Positions 57,992 through 64,000 of a DNA stretch of 64,000 nucleotides are shown in pieces. Each line of letters starts with the position of its first letter. The stretch's first letter is position 1. The notes under the pieces are model-generated. The model did no database searches. It worked only from the letters and a program-made list of their open reading frames with translations, and was not told where the DNA came from. The translations under genes were made by a program, and so were the position numbers. The stretch is from Sordaria brevicollis (taxonomy: Eukaryota; Ascomycota; Sordariomycetes; Sordariales; Sordariaceae): the NCBI GenBank assembly GCA_033439795.1, contig JAUTDP010000013.1:372001-436000 (forward strand), given 5' to 3'.

Positions 57992-59389
57992 TCAAACGTC
58001 ACCGCCATTCCAATCCACAAACGTGTCGTGATCAGGATTCACCAATGGATCAGGTTCCGTGTCGAGATCCTTGTGCTTGCTGCTGCTGTTGTCTATCTGC
58101 TGCTGTGTTTGGAAGAAGATGGGTGATTTCTCGTCCTGCTGCTGGTGCTGCTGCTGCTGCGCAGCAACAACAACATATGGTGAATAAAACGAGCGTGACT
58201 CGTCCAGATCCAGAGGCTGTTGTGACAAGCTGTTGTACATGTCGTTGAAATGCTCAAAGGGCCCGCTGGGATAACTCGAGTAGAGAGCGGGATCCATTGC
58301 TAAGTGTTGAGGATTCATTATGTCACCACCACAACCACCACCATCCGTTGACGAAGCCTTGGTGGTGGCATCAGCAGCCTGTGACGTTGCTGTTGTTGGT
58401 GGTGGTATGGCGGACATGATCGGCGTGGCACATGCTGCTGATTGTGGCGTGAGAGGGACGTCGGATCGTGTTGAGGCGACGGATGACTGGCGATAGCGAG
58501 GCTGCATCGTTGTTGTCGAGTTGCTGCCGCTGCCATATTCGGCATGGCCAAACGTCGGGGTGGAAAGTCCTGGTAGCGGAGGTGTCCCGTCGCCGACGCT
58601 TGGCGTGAGGGCCGGAGGTGTTGAGAACTCGGACATTGACGAGTTCCTTGTGTGAGGTCCGGCAGGACGGTGGGAAATGGATGATAGAGTGGGCGAGTTG
58701 GTGGAGATGGGCGGGACAACAGGAAGAGACTGTGTCCTTGCGTTTAGGCCGTGGGGCATGTCAGGCCTGGATGGGGTTGCTGTTGTTGCTGATACTAAAG
58801 GAACAGTTGGGGCCGATTGTGTCCTTTCGTGGATTAGATGCATGCCATGATGTGGCGTGAGACCGTACTGGGGCATAGCCATGTACTGTGGTAGAGCAAG
58901 AGGCATCACTCCGGGCCGTGATAGTCCTGGGAAAGCCTCGGCAAACTGGGCATTTACCCTTTGGTAGTGCTGGTCCGTAGCAAAGTTCCCATAGTTGTAG
59001 TTGGCGGTGGCGTATGGTAACCGGGCTGTCCTGGGCTCTTCTTCCTCCTCATACATGGCATCATTCAGAACAGCCTCGGTGGTGATCTTGAAGCCCTTAC
59101 CGGTACGCTTCTTGTGTATCTCGGATGCCAGCCTTGCCGACTGGATACGGGCCTCTAGACTGCGGTCTGAGCGGCGAGATGCCGCAACGTACGCCCGTTC
59201 CTGGTTTGCTTCGTGGGTGCGGGCATCTTGGGGCTTTGGGCTGGTCAGCTTTATTTGGTTGCTACATGATTCCGGCAATGATGAATGGTTGGCCCACCTT
59301 TGACTTTGGCTTCTCTGTTCGGCCTGCCACAACTCTTGATCTTGCTTTCTCCGTTGTGTTGGCCTGGATGCTTTCCCCCGGGGCCGCAT
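57992..59389 (-). CDS. Low-complexity hypothetical protein with basic/coiled N-terminus
   Basis: Open frame from ATG at 59389, 465 residues; the frame is open further upstream without an ATG. The first third looks conserved: MRPRGKASRPTQRRKQDQEL, then RAYVAASRRSDRSLEARIQS, ARLASEIHKKRTGKGFKITT and EAVLNDAMYEEEEE, an Arg/Gln-rich helical region ending in an acidic cluster. A 57-nt, in-frame segment (roughly 59302-59246, GTGGGC..CAG) may be an intron: removing it joins QSQ to PKPQDARTH. The rest is Ser/Thr/Pro-rich with Gln runs (AQQQQHQQQDEK), and ends in an acidic stretch (HDTFVDWNGGDV). The composition suggests a transcription-related or other nuclear regulator, but no domain is recognised. 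The N-terminal boundary is uncertain. Confidence 0.7.
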   Translation of the reverse strand: MRPRGKASRPTQRRKQDQELWQAEQRSQSQRWANHSSLPESCSNQIKLTSPKPQDARTHEANQERAYVAASRRSDRSLEARIQSARLASEIHKKRTGKGFKITTEAVLNDAMYEEEEEPRTARLPYATANYNYGNFATDQHYQRVNAQFAEAFPGLSRPGVMPLALPQYMAMPQYGLTPHHGMHLIHERTQSAPTVPLVSATTATPSRPDMPHGLNARTQSLPVVPPISTNSPTLSSISHRPAGPHTRNSSMSEFSTPPALTPSVGDGTPPLPGLSTPTFGHAEYGSGSNSTTTMQPRYRQSSVASTRSDVPLTPQSAACATPIMSAIPPPTTATSQAADATTKASSTDGGGCGGDIMNPQHLAMDPALYSSYPSGPFEHFNDMYNSLSQQPLDLDESRSFYSPYVVVAAQQQQHQQQDEKSPIFFQTQQQIDNSSSKHKDLDTEPDPLVNPDHDTFVDWNGGDV

Positions 59390-62300
59390 TCGGTTCGATG
59401 GGCTGAGAAACGCTTCCTCCCCTCTGCTTTGTGACTCTCGGATCTCTGGGTCCCATGGCTGATTCCTGAATCCTTGCGACTGGTTGTGTTTATACGAACA
59501 CACACCGTAGGCCAATAGACGATAGCCTGGTCAGGCTGTGCCTTAGGAAATAAGAGATATGAATCTGAGCCTTTGTGCTGAGACTCGATACGGCGTAGAT
59601 GGTGTGTAGAGGGTCGAAGAGTGGTATGGAAAGCTTTGGTCTGAACAAGTCGAGGAGTTCACACGCCACGTATAGAACAAAAAGGTCCGGAGCGTGGTGG
59701 AGCGAGGATGAAAGGTTCGCCCGGGAAACTTGGGCCCTTGATATTGGTGTATATTAGGAATAACAAATAGTCAGTTGGTCTGATAGTAGTTGGTGCTCGT
59801 GGACCGCAACGGTAGTAGTAATAGTAGTAGCAGCAGGGACGGGCAGAACGAGATGGGCGAGGACGGAGTAGTCGAAGTTGGTGGATGTGTGTACTAGTGG
59901 TAACGGAATCTGTGGATCGTCAACTTGTGTACAGGAGGGAAAGAGGTGAGACAAGCGGGGTGGTTTGGAAGGAGAGCAAACGATGTTTTATTCGGATTCG
60001 GGAGCCTGACGTGTTTGCAGGTCTGTTTCCAGTCAGTCAATACCTCTAGGGCGGATGCGTAACAAGCCAGCCCAGCCCAGATCGGGATCTTGGACAAGCC
60101 AGCACCTTTGACGCAAGCCTGGAAGAGGGAGCGGAGACATCCATGGGCGGTGGAGAAGGTATGTACCGGTATGGCAAGTGGTGTAGGTACCCTCGCCTGC
60201 CTCCCTGAGGGCAGTGCCGGCGGTTTCTCTCCTGGACTCCTCGCACATGGCTCGGCAAGTACTCTGTGATAGAAGGAAGACAAATGAGCCAGCCCACAGG
60301 ATTGGCTGTCTTGTCTGGGGCGAGCCCAATGTTGTGTTTCTCGTCCCTGGCATAGTGCTCCTTGATGAAGCTCCTTCTCACCAAACAGAAGCTGGAGGTA
60401 TCGATAAATCCGGATGAGGGGGAACAGGATTGGGAGAGTACCTCTACGGCTGCTGTCGACCTGGGGGGCTACCGCAGCAGCCGTGGAGACGGAAACTAGC
60501 CGGCAACAAGGGGACAAGTTGTAACAAGGGGGGAACTGGGACAGCCTGGACAGCAAAAGTGACCTGGGGACAGCGTTGACTGTCGTTCCTGGGACGGGGC
60601 GGAGATTTCGGGTGTCAAAGACCCAAAGGCGTGGGATCGAAGTGGGCGGCTCTGTTTCCGTCCACACTCCGCAGTGTCATCGACGGATTGGCTGAGCTCA
60701 GTGTAACTCGTTAGTGTTGTGTACTCGTTCGATCCAAAAGCGGCCCAAAAGAGCCGCGGGCAGGCTGGCAGGCAAGGAGGCTACTTAGCAGTAGGTACTA
60801 GGTAGGTGCCGATTAGTAACCGCAAATCGTCAGTATGGGAAAGAGCGCCCATATGTTGACCGTATCAATCGACCCCTACACCCGAGTGCCGATCGATCTC
60901 GATCCCGGTTGCGCTTTGTGGTTGGAAACTTCGAGGGCTTGTGCCTGCTACGTCTCCGCTCGTGGCCGAAGTACTGACAAGGATTAGCAGGAGCACTGTG
61001 GCACTGTGCGGCCTAGCCACCAATCAGATGTGTCAGAACTGCAGGCGATGGGGCTTCCACCAAGGTACGTACCCCTCGGTTATTCCACTTGAGGTACTCA
61101 CTGCCCCGCTCTGATGCCGGAAATTCGGGACCTCACTCAGCATTTGGGATTGAGGGGAGCTTTTGAGGTTTGAAGATGAAAGCTCCAAAATGGCAGGATT
61201 TCTCACTTTCCAAGACTTTGAACGCGGAACACGGAACTCCCAAGCTTCGATCCGTACTAACATATATCGATCGGCTTGAAATTTCATGTTCCGGGGTTCT
61301 TCAGACCCCAATATTGCCAACGCGGTTTGCCCTGTTGCCAAATCATCCATATGTTATATACCTACCTGCAGACCACATCCTCTTGTGTTCTCTTCGTTTT
61401 CCAGGAGCCCAGAGAGCACACCTTCAGGGCCCTTTGATCGGGATACCTACATGAATGTCGAGACCAAAAGTCAACACGCGGCACCGTAGCTTGCATATGC
61501 CGAACTCGAAAGCTCCAAGAATATGCACTGCCACCACTCTCTTCTCGTTGGTGCCCGCTATCATACCTAAACAGCTGTTTTCTTGGTATGTAGCTTGCCA
61601 ACGTCTTGGAACTAAACACCTCGTTCGATACCACGAGGTCCAGCTCTGGGCATATCTATTCGAAAAGGTCTAGAATCCTCAAGCAAGCCCTAGTTGTCTT
61701 GGGCCTTGTTTTGCTTTTCGTGGCTCATCCTTTTACAGGATTCTGTCCATTTAGTAGGTACGTCCCCCGTTTTTTGTTAGCAGTTTAATGTCGATCAGTT
61801 CCTTGGGACCCCGACGAGGAAAAAGCTCGACGGGAGCCATGTTCGTGCTCAGGATTGTCAGGGAGTGGAGTGCCACACACATACCGGTACTCACAGAGCA
61901 GGCGACTTCTTTGGCTAGTATCTCGATTCAGAGCCGCATAAGGCAATAATAGGTAGTGAAGCTGGACAGACGAAGTCTCCCTGGTTGGCCTTTTTTTCTG
62001 TGGAGCAGCGGGAGGTTCCTTGGGATTGGGGAATCAGATAGAAACCGAACCCGTCCACCACTCCCCAAACCAAAAGGGTACGTCATATTGACGATAGCAG
62101 CTCGAAACTTTTAAAATCAGTTATTTTCCTTTCCCCTCAGCATTTGCACAAGGGGGTCCCGGTCTTACCTGCTGCATTGTAACTGCTTCAGGACCAGCAT
62201 CCAACATGGCTCGACCGATAGCAGCTTTGAACAGCTCCGCACAAGGGCCTGGAGCTGCGTGTTGGGTCGTGTTGATGAAGCAGTATCTGTTTTCTACTTG

Positions 62301-63527
62301 CCAAGTGTTGCAGCTGTCCGTCCAGCCTCTCATCACTCTTGTGTGCCGAATGGATACCTAATGTGGGTTGCTGTCCATCTCGTGTTGTACAGTTTGCTCC
62401 AGCTTGGAACAAACAATGCGAGAGCTTCAGATGAAGCATGTGAACGTTTGACAGAACAGGAGTCAGGGTCCAGGGGTAGCCGCTGCGGAGAAGTTAGGTG
62501 TTGTCGAAGCTCGTGGGTAGACGGAAGTTTCAGCAAGGTGAAGTCTTGTAAAGTAGCTACAACATGGTGGGGAGGTTGCTGACTTCGCTTATTGTTCACA
62601 TCACGTATTGGCTGGATGTTATGTGCTTTCACGCTGGAAATCGGAGATTCATATCCCTGGGATGCATGCCTAGGCAAAACCCAGACGCCATACATTGAAT
62701 CTAGATGGCATCAGAACTACAACTGCTAGCTCGAGCGTTACTAAATTCGATGCGTTTCTGGGCTGCCGACTGAGCCGATTAGCCGAGCCCGCCAGAAAGC
62801 GGCATCGAGCAACACGCAGAGGGGAGCTTGACATTGCGTCCTTGCGTCGCTTGCGAGGCATCCTCTTGAGGTCTCTGCAATCGCCGCTTCTCAGTATCAC
62901 GGTGGTTGAACAGGTTTATTGCTGTTAGCTTCCTGTTGTGCTGCCTGTGTACTCGCTGGACGTGATCGTTGTCGCGGGGCATTGGAACGACATCTTGGTT
63001 CACTTCCTTCCCGCAAGTTGAACAACTTTGTGCACAGATGGGCCGGAGGATTTGTTCCGGGAAACAGCCAAGAAATGGACAGTGCGTATTGGAAGCATTT
63101 GGGAACATTGACAGGTACATGGTCTGTTGGGGACGCACTAACAATTCCCCAAATCCCATTTCTTTCATGGCTTTGTGGGCCAATGGGGACAGCTCCATGT
63201 CCGATGCCCATGGTAAAATTCCATCGTACCATTTGTTCTCCGCACAGCTTCTCCTCTTTCTGTCCGGTCGTGCTGTCAGCTGTGTGCTCTTGAGGTTGAG
63301 ATCGTGAACCTCTGTGTGCGTGCTTCCAACCTCTTTTTCCAACTTGCAGCTTCGCGAAACTTTGCTAGAAAGACAGCGGATTCTTTTGCGCCTCCCGATG
63401 CGATCAGGAACTATCATAGCAGACATAAGAGTCTGAGGGCCCAGGTGCCCGGACGAATGGTCCGGTACAATTTGCCTTGAGCTTACATGGTCTGCTTAGC
63501 TGCGTAAGTCTAACTGGTGCACATTAC

Positions 63528-63558
63528 GATGTGCGATGTGCGATGTGCTGCGATGTGC
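63528..63558 (+). repeat. GATGTGC short tandem repeat
   Basis: Three contiguous GATGTGC units (63528-63548), a TGC triplet, then a fourth unit to 63558. Confidence 0.9.
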
Positions 63559-63858
63559 GATAAACGTGCCGAAAGAGTAGTTGGATTGCTGGTCCTTACT
63601 ACCTAGCAATGCAACGCCAAAAGTGACAATCCTTAATAATGTCGGAGACTTTGCCCGTGGCGATGAAAAAGTGAAAGACTGCAACCGCCAGTGTTTAGTC
63701 TTGGGCGGATTGGAAAATACGAGCCAGACAGAAGGATCCAAGTGGTGGAGTGAGCACTCACAGAATCAATCACACACAACGAACGACGGGAACCTCAAAG
63801 AGGGGAACATGATTGCCAGGTGGAGTGTGGTGGTGCAAGCCTTCGGATGTCCAGGTTC

Positions 63859-63879
63859 AGGTACCTACGGTAGGTACCT
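63859..63879. repeat. Near-perfect 21-base palindrome
   Basis: aggtacctac-g-gtaggtacct reads almost identically on both strands. Intergenic; it could form a small hairpin. A related word, taggtactaggtagg, occurs at 60791-60805. Confidence 0.7.
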
Positions 63880-64000
63880 TCCCTTTTTTTACAAATAGGA
63901 TTTCAGAATTCCATCATCAGTCGCCATGCGATTGACGTTTTTGGTTCCCGTTCGTAGACCCCACCGTGCCGTGCCTGGCCCGCCCCACCTTCTGCGTCAT

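Larger units (their letters stand above)
59390..64000. other. Gene-free end region
   Basis: About 4.6 kb with no supportable gene. The part up to about 60.7 kb is probably leader/promoter of the minus-strand gene. Longer frames (a 257-codon frame at 60667-59894 and a 215-codon frame at 63426-62779, minus) have competing frames on the opposite strand and no domain. Short-repeat tracts occur: a GATGTGC tract at 63528-63558 and a palindrome at 63859-63879. An unmarked gene with many introns is not excluded. Confidence 0.45.

Noticed and set aside
59894..60667. 257-codon minus-strand frame
   Set aside because: Lies in the presumed leader of the 57992-59389 gene, is overlapped by other frames and shows no recognisable feature.
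62779..63426. 215-codon minus-strand frame
   Set aside because: Two plus-strand frames of over 110 codons overlap it, composition is not protein-like and no domain is visible.

Overview
The window looks like a filamentous ascomycete chromosome, most likely a Neurospora/Sordaria-type Sordariomycete. The reasons are: a block of about 7.9 kb that is extremely AT-rich and almost lacks CpA/TpG, which is the signature of repeat-induced point mutation (RIP) of a transposon; genes with short (55-100 nt) GT..AG introns; long gene-free spacers; and 30-33 nt poly-A/poly-T runs. Intron positions were read by eye from splice sites and protein continuity, with no transcript data.

Layout. 1-6.2 kb: minus-strand, RIP-destroyed Ty3/gypsy (chromovirus-type) retrotransposon, with relics of gag, reverse transcriptase, integrase and chromodomain still readable. 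6.2-7.9 kb: probable leader/LTR and a second decayed reading frame. 7.9-10.9 kb: gene-free normal-composition DNA. 10.9-16.6 kb (plus): hexose transporter, nitric-oxide reductase cytochrome P450 (CYP55A), extended SDR/epimerase. 17.5-21.0 kb (minus): Pro-rich conserved protein, hypothetical membrane-like protein, AVO2-like TORC2 ankyrin protein. 22.4-25.6 kb (plus): two reading frames that look like the halves of a BAHD-type acyltransferase. 25.7-30.5 kb: gene-free, but holding a MITE-like element with 35-bp inverted repeats, a telomere-like TTAGGG tract framed by inverted repeats, and perfect ATCWGATAA (iron GATA factor) sites. 30.5-37.3 kb (plus): siderophore-type MFS transporter, kelch protein, four-helix MARVEL-like membrane protein. 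40.8-42.4 kb: helical protein resembling fungal NLR N-terminal domains. 43.2-53.8 kb: three diverged members of a protein family I cannot identify, two adjacent and one about 6.5 kb away, with a small basic protein between them. 55.6-59.4 kb: two low-complexity proteins, convergent. 59.4-64 kb: no supportable gene.

Functional links are limited. The siderophore transporter has matching iron-regulatory motifs upstream. The P450 is a stand-alone NO detoxification/denitrification enzyme with an apparent dual start (mitochondrial and cytosolic). AVO2 belongs to TOR complex 2. The best candidate for something undescribed is the three-copy family at 43-54 kb, whose members share motifs and a phase-1 intron at the same place. 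No rRNA, tRNA or CRISPR was recognised.
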